Of a stretch of 64,000 nucleotides of DNA, positions 1 through 13,122 are shown in pieces (position 1 is the stretch's first letter; each line of letters starts with the position of its first letter). The stretch lies in assembly GCA_035048815.1 (NCBI GenBank), contig JAUCBN010000034.1, forward strand, positions 13,184,737-13,248,736, written 5' to 3'. The position numbers were made by a program, and so were the translations under genes. The notes below the pieces were generated by a model. It made no database searches and was not told the origin of the DNA. It saw nothing but the letters and a program-made list of their open reading frames with translations. This DNA is from Abelmoschus esculentus. Lineage: Eukaryota; Streptophyta; Magnoliopsida; Malvales; Malvaceae.

Positions 1-897
1 GACATTCTTTAATAACGTGGGAAGCGTTGTGTTTTATGTTTTTTTTTCGAGCGTAATATTTTTTTAATCTCGTATCATATTAATTAAATTTTATGTTGTA
101 TGTTACTTGCCTAATATCACATACAGATTTATGTGGCATGAGGAAGGGAGTGGGCCTGTGTGGGGTTGAAGCATTGTTTAAAATGTGAGTTCCAAGGTAC
201 CAAACTGAATAAAGGGAGGTAAAATCACGTCAACAGGAGCTGCACTGAAAAAGATAGCTGAAATTTTGGATGGGTATAAAAAGTACATACGTTTAGAAAT
301 AATTAAAAATGATAAATTTTAAAATTTATCTAATTAAATTATATTAAGTTATTTTTTATATAATTAGGGATGAGTAAAACTCGATTAAAAAAATAAATAA
401 TTTGACTCTACTCGAGATTAAAATATTGGATTCGTTTAGACTTGAATCGAAATTTCATAAACTTGATTCGACTCAAAAAATTTTAAATAAAGTATAAGTT
501 ATAAAATAAAAATTTGAATAAATCAAAATTTTTAATAATTAAAATATTTATTTTTAAATTTGAGACGAGTCTCTCATTTTTCTTATTATATATATTAAAT
601 ATAAAAAATATTATCATATATAAAAAATATGAAGAAATATATATATCTTACATGGTTAGAAAAAAAATCGTTTAAATTGAAATTAAGTTGTACTATAACA
701 TGATAAATAATTATAATTAAATATTTATAGTAACTCGAAAATTTGACTCAACTTGACTCGAATTTCATAAACTTGAATCGAATAAAAAAATTCAAATAAA
801 GTTTGAGTTATAAATGACTCGTCAATTTATTTTATGTGTGCAATGCTTTGCATGAAAATGTTGGAAAAGCAGACGGGGTGAGATTTTCTATTTAGGG
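1..897. other. AT-rich intergenic DNA with a decayed repeat
   Basis: No gene is supported here. From about 365 (TAGGGATG) to about 830 the sequence repeats short motifs of the form actcgaa/ttcgagt, the same vocabulary seen in the hAT-like elements near 23.8 kb and 56.9 kb, so this is probably a truncated relative of those. I could not find its right-hand terminus or a target duplication. Confidence 0.4.
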
Positions 898-1336
898 TAG
901 GGGTCTCCGTTATTCGAATTTAACCTAATTAATCAATTAAACTGATTTTTTTAATTTAATCAATTAATTTTAAGTAAATTCAGTTGATGAATAATATTTT
1001 TAGAAAATTCAGTTAACGTTTAAAATTTGTTAATTAATTGAACTAATTAAATTATTTTATATAATATTATATATATTTTTTGTTATTAAACTTTTAAAAT
1101 TTATAAAATGATCATTAATTTTTTAATATATTATAAAATGATCATTAAATTTGTATAAAATTAATATAAAATGAAAGTTTAGTGATTAAAATAATTATTT
1201 TAGTAAAATTTAGTGACCTATTATATAATTTATCTAAAGTTTTATAACAAATTTTGGTTAAATGAAAAACAACTAAATTAATTAAAATATATTGGTTTAA
1301 TTAATTCAGTTATAATTACTCGAATGCATACCCTTA
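898..1336. mobile_element. hAT-like MITE with 8-bp target duplication
   Basis: The element begins TAGGGGT and ends ACCCTTA, so its termini are inverted with one mismatch; beyond them ttattcga on the left pairs with tcgagtaa on the right. It is flanked on both sides by the same 8 bases, ATTTAGGG (890-897 and 1337-1344). An 8-bp duplication is the signature of the hAT superfamily. There is no coding capacity, so it is non-autonomous. The interior is AT-rich with short repeats. Confidence 0.75.
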
Positions 1337-1547
1337 ATTTAGGGATAGAGCTCAGTTTTTTATATTTATTTTGTTTTTTTATAGGGAAAATTGGAGGAAT
1401 ATTGTCTCGTAACGATAATCTTAGGGTAATGAGATTTTTTAGATTTATTTCGGAAAGTATGGCAAATTAAAGAGTGATGGTGAAGATTTCACGTGCAAAG
1501 TTGTGTTATGAGATTTATTTTATAATTTAAAGTGTTTATATATGGAC

Positions 1548-1749
1548 AAATTATATTATGAGACATTCTTAATGTTATTCATGGGACCGACCAATAAAAA
1601 GTATCTATTTGATTATTTTTTTTATCTTATTATTTTTATCAAGTGAAGATTCACTTGGTAAAAATGATGAGGTAAAAAAAATAATTAAATAGATACTTTT
1701 TATCGGTCGGTCATGGATGACATGGTGGGAATGTCTCATAATATAATTT
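1548..1749. mobile_element. Hairpin MITE (near-perfect inverted repeat)
   Basis: Two arms of about 95 bases form a long hairpin. The outer 20 bases (1548-1567 and 1730-1749) are exact reverse complements, and the arms continue through the motif gaccgacc/ggtcggtc and agtatcta/tagatact to a small loop near 1648. Such fold-back elements are typical plant MITEs. I could not assign a target duplication, so the superfamily is unknown. Confidence 0.8.
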
Positions 1750-4700
1750 CTCGGTTACATGTATGATATTTTTTAAAAAAATATTAAAAAATAAAAGCAT
1801 CACATATAAATAACATCATTTTTTATATTATAAAATTTATTATAAATCTTTAAACATATTTTAATATCTTTTATTTCTTTAATTTAATCTTTATACCCCT
1901 AAATACTCAACAAAGCCTTTTTGATAGGTAGCGTCTCTATAATTCTTCCCTTTTTCACGTTAAAAAGTTTTGAATAGTGATTTGTTAAGGTTTATGTGAT
2001 TTCATGTGAACCAAAATAATAGTTTTACCTAAAATGAGAGGGGAAAAAACGAATTCAAAGTATATTTTCTATTATATTTATTTTTTAATTTTAGTAGAAA
2101 AATATAATTACAATTCACGTACTCTTTATAACCAATTATTTAAAATAATAATATTTCTTTTTCTATTAAAATCATTTAGTGAGTTCTATTTATTTTTATA
2201 ATATATGTTCAAATTAAAATAAAATATCCATAGTATAAGTTGCAAAATCAATATTTGATATGAAAAATCATAAGCAATTTTTATTTTATTAACATTCTAT
2301 TTATTCATATGTAGAATATTTTTATTAAAAAATACTTTATATCCGAAAAATCTTCCACTTTCTGTTAAGATATCTGTTTTCCAATGAGAAACAGAAGATA
2401 AAAAGATTTGAAGTAGTGGGATTTTGTCGGTTATTGGATAAAGCAACGACCCACGTGACGTGATCCAAGATGCATCGAACCGTAACTGAACCCGACGGTT
2501 TGACCGGCGTGTCTAATCGATTTATCACGTAACATGTCGTCAAAATATGAACTTCTAAGCCCAACCGGCAACGGTCCGCACACCGAAAACAAAGTCTTCT
2601 GTCCGAAAGCCAATTGCCTCATGTAACGATCCCAGCCATGAAACGCGGAGTTTTGTAGCAAAATTATCGGTAGATCCGTTTCATACGTAATCAGTTTAAA
2701 AAACAAAAAGCTTTTGAAATTAATCATTTCTGCGGGAGACGTACTCAAATCTGATAAAAAAAAATGTCTATTTTGTGATTTGAATAATATTTAGCTTAAA
2801 CTCCTATGTCTATCCGCCATGAACTCATGGTTCATGGAATCACCCACACTATCCCGTCTCAGGTTCCACCCACTGCCAAGCAGTCAGCCCTTTTGATTTT
2901 GACCCTTTCGGGATTAGCATTAGCCTCCGGCTGTTTTTCTCAACTTGTCAAGTGCCCAAGTTGTTGGCTCTGTGCTACTTTCCAAGTGGTGGGTATTTAT
3001 TTTTTGAGTTAATTTTTAGTCTACATTCTTAAAACTTGTACCCAAAGTCATCTTAAGCTTGTTTGTATATGCTTCTGGACCTACAGAACGGAACATTTTA
3101 ATCCACAAATCATGGGACTGGGAGAGTCTATTAAGAGAGATTTTCTACCCGCTAAATGTCAGATTTTAAATTATTGAAACTCTTGACTTAGATTTGATAA
3201 AATGGAGTCATGAGTTTATTGGAATATATTTATAATGTCAATAAAAATAAAAAATATGGTGTTTTATAAATAATAATTTGAATTAAAATTAGAGATTTAA
3301 TTGATTAAATTCGTCAATTTAGATATTCGGTGAATAATAGATTTAACTAACATCTTAAAATTTTAAAAAAACTATTAATATAAACTTTTTGAAATTAGAA
3401 AATTTGATATTAGAGTTAAAAATATGGATGTCAAAAATATTAGTATTAGACTTGACCTTATTACTATCGTTGGCTGTGTTTCTGAAGATAAAATGAAAGG
3501 TCCTCCCCTTGTCAAATTACCCATACATTGTCCATTACAAGTTATGTCGTTATTCATCGTAAATTATTTGAATAAATCATTAAACAATTTTAATGTTTTG
3601 TATGATGTTAGTCTATTTTCAACAACGAAATAATAAGATAAATGATCGTGATGGATGTGATAGGCGATAACATGACAATCGACGTGAAATCAAGTCAAAT
3701 CGAGACTTAAGTTTTGGGTGTTAGAGATTTCAAATTTTAGAATTATAATGTTAGTTTGGGGTTTATTTTATTTGTTTATTTTTAAATATAATTTTAAAAA
3801 TTTTAAGAAGTTGAAAATGTTAGACATTAAAAATGTTTGACACCTTTTAGTTAACCGACAATCACAACATACACTTATTTGAGTAATATTAAAAATATTA
3901 GACATTTTTTTATCAAAAAAAATATTTAAACATTTAACTTAAATTTTTTTTATTTTTTTTATTTTTTGCTAATCTGCTGGCCTCGATAGAGAAAATTATG
4001 TAAGTATATCAACTCTTTGACTCACTGAACCTTTGATAGTGAACTCATTTGTCAAATAGCATTCCTTTAACAAGTGCACTACCCACCGGGCACCAGTCAA
4101 ACTTACCAAACACTTTTCTTAATGGAAGTCAAAAGGGTTTTGATTTCTATAAAAATCGTGTTTTGATACGTGTAAAATGGTATCTCAATTTCATTGCTCA
4201 ATTTTAATGAAAGATATTAGCAAAAAACAATGTTTTTTTTTTTGAAATTTTTATATCCACTAAATTAGTAAAACTTAACAAATTAAGTTGTTTATGGACA
4301 AGTGAATTGTTTTTTTTTAATTTCCGTAAAATATGAGAAACAAATTATTACAAATTAATAGAGGGAATTAATTATCAAACTTTATAAAGCATAAGGATGA
4401 AATTCATAACATATTGCTAATATAATGTAACAAATTTATTTAATATATACTGCAACAATTGAAAATGTTTTCGTAAAATGATTTTAAACATTTAATATAA
4501 TGTAATTTTATTTCAATTGTGTGTTATTATTTAAAGCAACAATATTTTTGCACGTTATGTGCCGTGTCTGCTCAAAGATTATAATCATATAAGTTCTTAT
4601 GTACTCTTTACCTCAGCAATTACATGTACAAAGAAACCCATAAAATAATACCACATTTAGTTACAAGTGATTACGTAGGAATAGGATTTGATACCAATCC

Positions 4701-5979
4701 ACCCACCTGGGATGCACTTCTCAGTTGAAGGGAAAGAGTATTTCAGCTTGGATTATCTAATTGTGAAAAGGAGGTGAGATTCAAAGCATTACGAGTAAAC
4801 AATAGTTTGATTGAAAGACACCCCCACCAACACTGCTCACTGCACCTACTCTAACTCTAGGCGCATTGTCCGATTAATTCAGATTGAGTTTTATAAAAGT
4901 TCATCATAAGGGTGATATTCCCGACCTAATTTTCTTCATTTATAATGTTAAAATTTGAACATGACTTAAGGAATTTAGTGCATATCCTACTGGTTTAATG
5001 GAATAATCGATCTTTGATTTAGACCGGGATCTAATTGATTAAATGTTCTGTTTGTATGTAGTTGTGCATATCTCCATGGGGTTACATGGTTCCTACTGAT
5101 CAGTTCGTATTGAGCCAAATTCCTGTAATTTTGCTGCATGAATTTCGCAGCTGTTTCGTATGGGAATATCCCGTGACTATGTTCATGCGTGTGGACCATA
5201 CAATTTATTGAATGTTTTCTGACGAAGATCGGTGATGAATCTGATGGATGAAGAAGACGATCGGACAAGATAGAAACAAAAAGAAAAGGTTATGAGAATT
5301 ACAGAACCAAAGAAAAATGGGTTAATAAGAATGTAGGCCGAAAAGAGTGATCTGGGCCACTTCCCCTTAGGGGGTTTGATAGACCATAGGAAGAACAGAA
5401 TGATTCGAGAAACCTAATCTGTTATAACAGATTGGGCGGTTACAACTAAATAACCGGCTGAAAATAACTGTCCAGACCTTTATACTTCAATACAATTTTG
5501 ATTACCCGTTATATATCGATATTAATCTAATTCTAATCCTACTTAGAGAAAAAGAAAAAGAAGAGGAATATTTCTAATGAATCTAGAACATATACTCTAA
5601 AACTCTAAGAAAACAAAGATAAATAATTTGATCAATCGATCAAATATATTACTCAATTATAACTGTATAATATGAAAGCCATTATTAGACCTTCCCAACC
5701 ACTTATAATCCGTTCAAGTTTAAAAATTTTCTTATTATTCTGAGAGGGTGAAAAAATAGGCTAAAAAACTAAGCCCAAAATTCCATCTCATAAAAGGTTT
5801 GAAGTAGCATAGCCAGCCAGTGTCATTGGGTTACAACTTATAGCTTTGCTTAGGACGAGAATAATTGAGAGAGTGAAAACCGAACGAACATATTACTGAA
5901 TCGAATCGAATCAAACTGTTTAAACTATTTATAGAATATAAATTTTAATAATGAAAACTTAACCCGATCTCTATCCATA
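1750..5979. other. Intergenic DNA, no supported gene
   Basis: AT-rich sequence without a convincing gene. Open frames of 60-105 codons exist near 2337-2748, 2806-3012, 3375-3633 and 4987-5268 but show no recognisable family and no splice context. The stretch 2400-2740 is less AT-rich than its surroundings and could be a decayed gene or repeat fragment. Nothing else stands out. Confidence 0.5.
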
Positions 5980-7225
5980 TGAAAATTCTACGATGGGCGT
6001 CGAAAATCGCTAAACATTATTAACGTTAAACACCGTTGAATATTATTAAATTAATTAATAAAGATTAAAAAATTTAAGGACTCAACGTATAATTAATAAT
6101 TATTTAAAATAAAATATTAATTAAATTATTTTTATAGGAAAAACTATCTAAATGTCACCCAACTATCACCTTTTTTATTCTATTTTGGTCTCTCAGTTAA
6201 ATTTTTCATCAAAATCGTCACTAACTTTTTATTTCGTTATCATTTTAATTATCAATCATTAAATATTTATCAAAGATTATGATATAATATGATTTAATGA
6301 CAATTTTAGTCCATAAAATTATTATATTATATTAATTTAATCTTAATAAAAAATAACACATCAAATATTTAGACTAAATCCTAAATATTCTATCCTTTTC
6401 TTCTTCTTCTACAGTACTATAAAAATTTAACTAAATTTTTTAAGAAAAAAAATATCACTTCATACGGTATATATGAACTCTTTTTTCAAGTCTGAATTTA
6501 CAGCCGTCATATAAAAAATGAGAGATATTAAACCTATAACAAATTCGACGGGATAATAAAAAAAGTTTATTGTCTCGTTAATTAACTTATTTAATATTTA
6601 TTTTTTTATTATTAATTATAATCACTGTCTTTAAAGTTTATATCTCCCAAACATCAATTTTCGATGTTTGTTTTTATTTTTTTTATTTTATTCTTTGTAA
6701 GTGTAAAATTATATAATTTGGTTAAAATATTAAATTTTTAATATCGTTTAACATATAAAACTATTTTAGTGAATCCAAATTCATTGTCAATTGATTTTAG
6801 AAGCAAACAATAAATATATCAAAATTAGAGATAAAAAAATAAAATATTATAAATAATTAGGGTAGTATTTATTATAAAAATTAAAATGTTTAATTGACTT
6901 ATTTAACTAATATTCAATTTAAATGACCTAAAATATTATTTATCTAAAGGTTTGACTAAAACGATAATAAAATAAAATATTAATAACGATTTTGATTAAA
7001 AAAATATTTGGATGATCAATATTTAAAGTTGGTGATAGTTGGGTGATCACTCATATAGTTTTTAATAAAGAAAATAATTTAATTAAAATATTATTTTAAA
7101 TAATTATTAATTGTATGTTAGGTCCTTAAGATTTTTAATTTTTATTAATTAATTTAATGATGTTCAACGGTATTCAATGTTAGTAATATTCAACGGTGTT
7201 CGACGCACGTGGTAGACTCATTCAT
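5980..7225. mobile_element. DNA transposon relic with ~200-bp terminal inverted repeats
   Basis: About 200 bases at the left end (from ttctacgatgggcgtcgaa near 5986) are the diverged reverse complement of the right end (finishing near cgacgcacgtggtagac, 7200-7217). Matching landmarks are caccgttgaatatt on the left against aatattcaacggtg on the right, and caactatcacc (6160s) against ggtgatagttg (7030s). The roughly 0.85 kb interior is AT-rich without an ORF. Long TIRs suggest a non-autonomous Mutator-like or large MITE-type element; the exact ends and target duplication were not resolved. Confidence 0.7.
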
Positions 7226-8254
7226 CTAATGAGAATAAAAGTAAATCAAATATAAATTTGAGATTTTGAAAAGACTATTACTCTTAAAATAATCTTTTCC
7301 ACCAATCAGAACTCATATAAACTATATTTTAACCATGAAAAAGTAGTTGGCTAGCCCCAATGAATATTGCCATTTTAATCCGGTTTCAATTGGATAAACT
7401 CACTGAATTGGCACTTTGGCAGAGTGTTGAAGGGACCCCAATTTATGAATGGACACCGAGCCTTCTCCATCAACGAAGCTCAGTTCAGTTATATCATGAA
7501 AGTAGGCTACCTTATTTTCTCCATCATTTCTCAAAGTCCAAAATTCTCTTTTTGTCATCTTTGTTTCTAGGAAAGAAGAAAAAGGGCTTCTGAGTTCTCT
7601 CCAGTGTTACTGTTAATGATAAATCGAATGATCAAAGCTTGACAATCAGAAAAAAGTTGAACTTCCATTGGCAGCTTTTCTTTTGTTATGTTCCATTTCG
7701 GAAACAAAATTCTCCAGGATATCCATCTTTGCTGATGATAGAACAATATCAGTGAAACAAGAAACCAAGGCAAGATTCTCCAGGATGGGGACACTTCATT
7801 ACCATTGTAATAGTTTTCTTGAATGCAAAGATATAATCAAAGTACTGCTTTTTATTGCTGTTTATATATGTATCTTTTTATTTTCTTTTTCTACTCTAAC
7901 TTTGGATTCCTGGCTGGCCTCGGGGGAAGGATATAGAAGAAGTTTTCTGATATATTGATGCAGTGTATTTAAATATTGTTTTTGAGTTACAGGAAATATC
8001 CTGAACCTCAAACCCCATGTGCACTTCAAATGTTCTAGTCATGGTCTCTGCTGTCAAATTTTGATAAATGTAGATACGGTATGTGCACAATACCAGTATA
8101 TTTAATTTTGTTGAATACACATAATATTAATTCATGAATTTCAGTTCCTGTTCTAAACTTGCAAGAAGCGGAACAGACGAAATACAGTACAAGACTTGCT
8201 AGTTAATTTTTATGTCATTAGTTTCTCTTCTCGTTTCAGATCCTTTTCAAGTCG
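7226..8254. other. Intergenic DNA, no supported gene
   Basis: No supported gene. Several open frames of 75-96 codons between 7360 and 8120 overlap on both strands, start at non-ATG codons or lack any family resemblance. They may be relics of a decayed gene, because the base composition is richer than the surrounding AT-rich DNA. Confidence 0.4.
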
Positions 8255-8386
8255 ATGAAATTGTCTCATATACACAAATTGGTGAAGGCTGCAGAAAAAG
8301 TAGCCTCACGAATGGATGGTGTCAGTAAAGCAAAAGAAGGTAAAAGAAAGAAAAAAAATCAGCACCCGAAGCCACCATTTGCATAG
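8255..8386 (+). CDS. Possible small basic ORF (43 aa), unrecognised
   Basis: An ATG at 8255 opens 43 codons rich in lysine, ending in a KRKKKNQHPKPPFA-type tail and a TAG at 8384-8386. The frame is also open upstream to a pyrimidine-rich stretch ending in a plausible splice acceptor (ctcgtttcag, about 8240), so it could instead be a terminal exon. No family is recognised. It lies 870 bases upstream of the HEC-type gene. It may be a relic or a chance ORF, and confidence is low. Confidence 0.2.
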   Translation: MKLSHIHKLVKAAEKVASRMDGVSKAKEGKRKKKNQHPKPPFA

Positions 8387-8986
8387 TTGCGGTTGCTGTG
8401 GAAAGGGGTATCTGTCTCTCTGTATATCACCACCGTCACCTTTCTATCTACTTTGAAAAGCGTGCCAGAGGCAATGATGAGGGTTACAAAAACTGTGTCC
8501 TGTAACTCCTGTCCACTGCCGTATACTATCAAGACCCTTTAAAAGTTAAAATCCTCGACTGTGATCTGACCAACCATCCCAAAGTTACCGGAATCTATAT
8601 CAAGCACCGGAGACCGCTAAAGGGTTGATTGTCCTGACAAATGTCATGTGACTGTGGAGTGTGTGGGGTTTCATGGTAAAAGGAAGAATATTTTTTTTTA
8701 AAGGCAAAGCAAGCACTTAAGAGTAATCAATGGCACAGTCCATAAGGAAAGAAGACAAACTGGTTCATGCACCTTCTTTGAGCAATATCCTTAAATCCAA
8801 GCCATCTAATTTGTGGGCCTAATTCATTAGATCGGAGGGTGGATAGGATGAGTGAATATATAGAGTTAGCCCCCACAGGATGGGCGGTCACTGTCAGATA
8901 TCACACATAAATGAGTTTTTGGGAGAGGGAACTTTCCCATAAGCTCTGCATGAATTCAAAAAATACATATATTGGTCACAAGTTGC

Positions 8987-8994
8987 TATATAAA
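8987..8994 (+). promoter_or_regulatory. TATA box of the HEC-type gene
   Basis: TATATAAA lies about 265 bases upstream of the HEC start codon. It is followed by a pyrimidine-rich leader (about 9040-9215) typical of plant 5' UTRs. The transcription start would be expected around 9020. This is an inference from position and consensus only. Confidence 0.5.
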
Positions 8995-9257
8995 GACCTT
9001 TCCACTTCCCTGCTAGATGTTGGTGGTGCTTTTTAAATACACTTTTTATCATCTCTCTCCTTTATCTTCAGCTCTGCACATCTTTGATTATAAAAAAACC
9101 TTAATTTTATAAGAGCTGTATCTTCAGCTTCTTCTGCCTCACCCATCCCTCTGCCATTTCAGTCTTTCAGAATTCTATCATATACCAACTTCTCCATCTC
9201 TCTTTTCTCTAAACTTTTTTGAAGGGGCAGCTGTTAGCTAGTTTGAGTGAAGGTTCA

Positions 9258-10055
9258 ATGGATGTTGACATGATCAAATCTTCAACAGAAGATCACATGG
9301 ATATGATGACAATGATGATGCAAATGGAAAAGCTTCCTGAATTCTGTGAGTCGCCTCCTTTCAAGGCCTATGAAATAAACTTCTCCAATGGGACTTCAAG
9401 CTCCACATTCTTACCTGCACAACCCATTTACCCTAACCCCATTCATGACCATTCTTCCATCAATGCATCCATGGCCTTGCCCCCTTCCACTTTATCATTC
9501 ATTGGCAATGGCAATACCCCAGTTCAAGATTCCATGGCTCCACCTCTTCAACCCAACAATATGGACGATTCAAACAATTTTAAGTACCCATCTCTTTTCA
9601 ACAACTCAAACTCGTATCCTTCTTCTATTGATAAAAAGAACTACATGGCAGCAATGAGGGAGATGATCTTCCGTATAGCTGCAATGCAGCCTATTCATAT
9701 AGACCCGGAATCCATTAAGCCTCCAAAGAGAAGAAACGTTAAGATCTCAAAGGATCCACAAAGTGTGGCCGCTAGGCATAGAAGAGAACGGATAAGTGAG
9801 CGGATAAGGATTCTGCAAAGACTCGTTCCGGGAGGCACTAAGATGGACACTGCTTCGATGTTGGACGAAGCTATTCATTATGTTAAGTTCCTGAAGAAAC
9901 AGGTGCAATCTTTGGAACAAGCTGCTGTGAACAGACCAATGGCCGTAGGGTTTCCGAGTGCAGCAATGGCTAATGTGGGTTACTCGCCTATGGTGAAAGC
10001 TTGTCAACCATCTCATCATCATCGAGTTGTGAGCAACATGCAGATGCTTAGATGA
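9258..10055 (+). CDS. HEC2: HECATE-type bHLH transcription factor (HEC1/HEC2-like)
   Basis: This single-exon gene encodes 265 residues. The ATG at 9258 (MDVDMIKSS...) is chosen because the frame upstream has only TTG/CTG codons. The N-terminal motif MEKLPEFCE and the segment MAAMREMIFRIAAMQPIHID before the bHLH are signatures of HECATE proteins. The bHLH spans about residues 165-222, with basic region SVAARHRRERISER followed by a helix-loop-helix. The site that is glutamate in typical E-box readers is alanine, as is known for the HEC/INDEHISCENT group. The protein ends in QMLR like Arabidopsis HEC1. HEC factors act in the nucleus in gynoecium and transmitting-tract development and in the shoot meristem, partnering SPATULA. 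HEC1 versus HEC2 orthology cannot be fixed from one sequence, so the symbol is provisional. Confidence 0.93.
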   Translation: MDVDMIKSSTEDHMDMMTMMMQMEKLPEFCESPPFKAYEINFSNGTSSSTFLPAQPIYPNPIHDHSSINASMALPPSTLSFIGNGNTPVQDSMAPPLQPNNMDDSNNFKYPSLFNNSNSYPSSIDKKNYMAAMREMIFRIAAMQPIHIDPESIKPPKRRNVKISKDPQSVAARHRRERISERIRILQRLVPGGTKMDTASMLDEAIHYVKFLKKQVQSLEQAAVNRPMAVGFPSAAMANVGYSPMVKACQPSHHHRVVSNMQMLR

Positions 10056-10213
10056 AGAATGAGTTTTAGAATTTAATTAGTTGATTTATCTAATGAGCAA
10101 TATGGTCGTAATGTTTCGGGATTACTTGTAAAGTGTGTATTTACTTGTTCTTAGTGCCACAAAGAATTTGATTGCATGCTTTCATTATCTATGATTAAAC
10201 TTCTTAATATTCT

Positions 10214-10253
<40 letters not shown>

Positions 10254-13122
10254 TCTTGTCCCACGCCGATTAAAGCTTTTAATAACAGAACAGACCATAT
10301 ATATTATATAAACCTATTATATTACATAAAACTAATGATTAAAATTGAAAATGTGAAGATTTTTAAGAGAAAAAACAGAAGGATTTAAGACATGAACTAA
10401 TGTTGATGTTTAAAGAAAATAATTACTTCGAAATATCTTCCTCTTCCATGCATGAAAATTCCTTTTCATTTGAGGGTTACCGTACATAACTCGCAGCATC
10501 TCATAAGATTCAGAATATAGTCGGCATGGTCCATGTCCGTTTTCATTTTCTTGGATTTGAATACTTTCGTTGGCATTGGATTGATTCGAGTTATATTTGT
10601 TTTCACCCCAAGGATACTGACAGATTTCAACGTCTGTTTTTTTCAAATTTTTTTCTTATATATCATTAAATAAATAAGATCATAAATGATATGATAAACC
10701 GATATCATATAATAATTTCTCCCAAATCTTGGAATCATTTCATCGTTGTAGGGCTTTCATCTTTAATAGGCTTGTTCTCAAACCATGTAACAGATGAAGA
10801 CACATGTAGTTATACTAAAATGTATTTTATTTGTATCATACAACTAATCAAACTGTACTGTACTGCGTACTTCTCATGACCTAATAAAATAGTTTATAGT
10901 TTTGTTTTGTGTGTATAATGTATCTTATTAAATACAGTGACCGTGTGAGGTATTTTGCCTCCCCAGGCAGGGTCACTTGTTGTTAGTGTTGATGTCTCCC
11001 TGATCATGCATCACTTAATCAATCCCATAACACACATTCTAAGAAAATAATTAAAAAAAACAGAAGTGTACATGGTCAAACCTACTCTCATGTGAGATGT
11101 CCCACTAAGGTCCCAACAACCCCACACAGGATGCTTTGATTCTTGTTGGATGGTAAGTGTTTAGGGTAGTCTCTTAAACGGCAATATTCATTGCACCCCT
11201 CCACTCTGACACATTCTATCTTGTTCATACAACAATACAGTTTACCAGATACTTTATTTATTTATTTTTTCTTTTCAATTTAGGATAAAGTTCTCATGTT
11301 CTTTGTGACAGGATAAATGGGTATATATTCAAGGTAGCTTTGAACAAACTTTTTTCTTTATGTTCATAGTTATAACATGAGTTATTTACACAAATATTAT
11401 TATTTATTTAATAAAAAAATTAATATTCAAAGTTAATTTTAAGTTGATAAATTAGTATGTTGTGAAATGTAAAATCTTTTGAGAATAAGATTTAAATTTG
11501 ATGTTAGGAGTATTCAAGATGTTGTTTAGATGTTAGGAACAGAGGTGCATGCAAGAAATAAAATGTTGAGGGAGGTGAGGCAATAAATGGAGAAATTTGT
11601 GTCAGAAACCTCCAAATCCAGAGCTTTCAAATGTGAACATAATAGATGAAAAATGACAGGAAAAATGGTTGGTTGGTTTTGGTTGGAAATGGATGCTTTA
11701 AAAGGGGATTTAGATCTAATGTTTTTGAACCATTGGGCTTTTAAGTTCTGAAATAAGACTTTTGGTCACACTTAAAGGCCCAATCTTGGGAATTGAGCAT
11801 CTCCAAAGATTGCAGGAAAGAAGCTGGTTTGCTGGAAAGAACTTGGCAACATTTTAGAGTAAGCAAGTGTTGCATTGAGAGAGTTGTAGGAAATGTCAAC
11901 TTCCATTCTTTTCCATGATTATCGATGCTATTGCTTACTTCTGTTTCTCACTTTTGTTAAGAAACAACATGTTGTCACTTAGCATTGTCCTTTGATGGAA
12001 AACACACAAAATGTCAGACAAAAATGGCAACAGTCTATACACTACGAGGGACCAAACAACAATCTGTGAAAGACACATGAGAGTCAGGGACAATTAACAA
12101 AACCTGTCCTACAATAATTAACACACCAAAGTGACTAAATAACAACAATCCCTTTCACACAACACTACAAAAAACCTAACCCCCCCTCTTAATGTCCATG
12201 TAAGGTCACTGTTGAAAGTTGGCCACAAAGCTCAAACATCTATCTCTATGTATCATCAATCTTTGTATTAACCCCCCACTCCCAACTAAACTGTCTCCTG
12301 TTGCGTTGGCAAAACCAACCCCAAACTCATCATAACTTCAACAAAATGTTAGATATACAATGAATTGTTGCGTTTGTTGGAAAAGGTGTCAGGGGAACTG
12401 CAGGCATAGGAAGATAGGGGAGGGGTTGAAGTCCATTTGCCTTAATAAAACCCCACGCATGCCCCAGCTTTGAAAAAGGCCTTCCACCCTTTTCTTGTAT
12501 AGTATATATGATGATATTATCAGCTTATAAAATGCACTGTGCACATGCTGTCGTTTCCTGCAGAACATGAAAGCGGTGAAACCGTGAAAGGCGGGCGGTG
12601 GACGGTGGTCTTACGTTAAGCGTTGGAGCATTGAAAAGTCTTGTTTCGTTCAGAACACTTGAATTAATATGAAAGAGTAATTGACTTAATGTATTTTTTA
12701 TTGTTTAAAAGTTTTTCGATTTTGGATTTGGTAAAGATATATTTTTATTTTATTAATTATGTTGTCAGACCTAATTATTACCATGTTAATACACATGCAG
12801 TAAGGTGGGATTGAAATATGTTTTTACTCTGCAATTATTGGGTGTTCATCGTTTTGGTCAGCAAATAACTCTGTAAACCCTAACCCTGTTTCTTATGCTT
12901 GCAAGAAAAAATGCCCTGAGAATTGTATTATTGTTTACAGAAATATGAAAGAGAGAAGATTTATACGAGAATAGATATTTTTCATTGATTGTTTGTTTAT
13001 ATTATGAACAACAATTCCTTGTTTATTTTCTCCTCTTCTTCTTCTTCATATGTTGTACTTTTTTTTTTCCTATAAACCCTGAAACTATTTAAAAAAAATG
13101 AAACTTTGTTGTACAAGTTATC
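10056..13122. other. Intergenic: 3' UTRs and unassigned DNA
   Basis: This holds the 3' UTR of the HEC-type gene, a CA/TA microsatellite (10213-10252) and, at the right end, the 3' UTR of the minus-strand SUKH-like gene. Between about 11000 and 12650 the DNA is less AT-rich than most spacers and could hold regulatory sequence, but I see no gene or repeat there. Confidence 0.5.
10213..10252. repeat. (CA)n(TA)n compound microsatellite
   Basis: About eleven CA units run directly into about eight TA units, roughly 160 bases downstream of the HEC-type stop codon, inside or just past its 3' UTR. It is a likely polymorphic marker site. Confidence 0.95.

Noticed and set aside
2337..2748. Two overlapping minus-strand open frames (75 and 105 codons)
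   Set aside because: No ATG at the stated starts, no recognisable family and no splice context; two overlapping frames cannot both be real.
4987..5268. 93-codon minus-strand frame
   Set aside because: Starts at TTG, low similarity to anything recognised, AT-rich context.
7360..8120. Cluster of frames on both strands before the HEC gene
   Set aside because: They overlap each other, most start at non-ATG codons, and none shows a domain.
9388..10022. Other frames inside the HEC coding region
   Set aside because: Shadows of the bHLH gene, whose frame is supported by clear homology.
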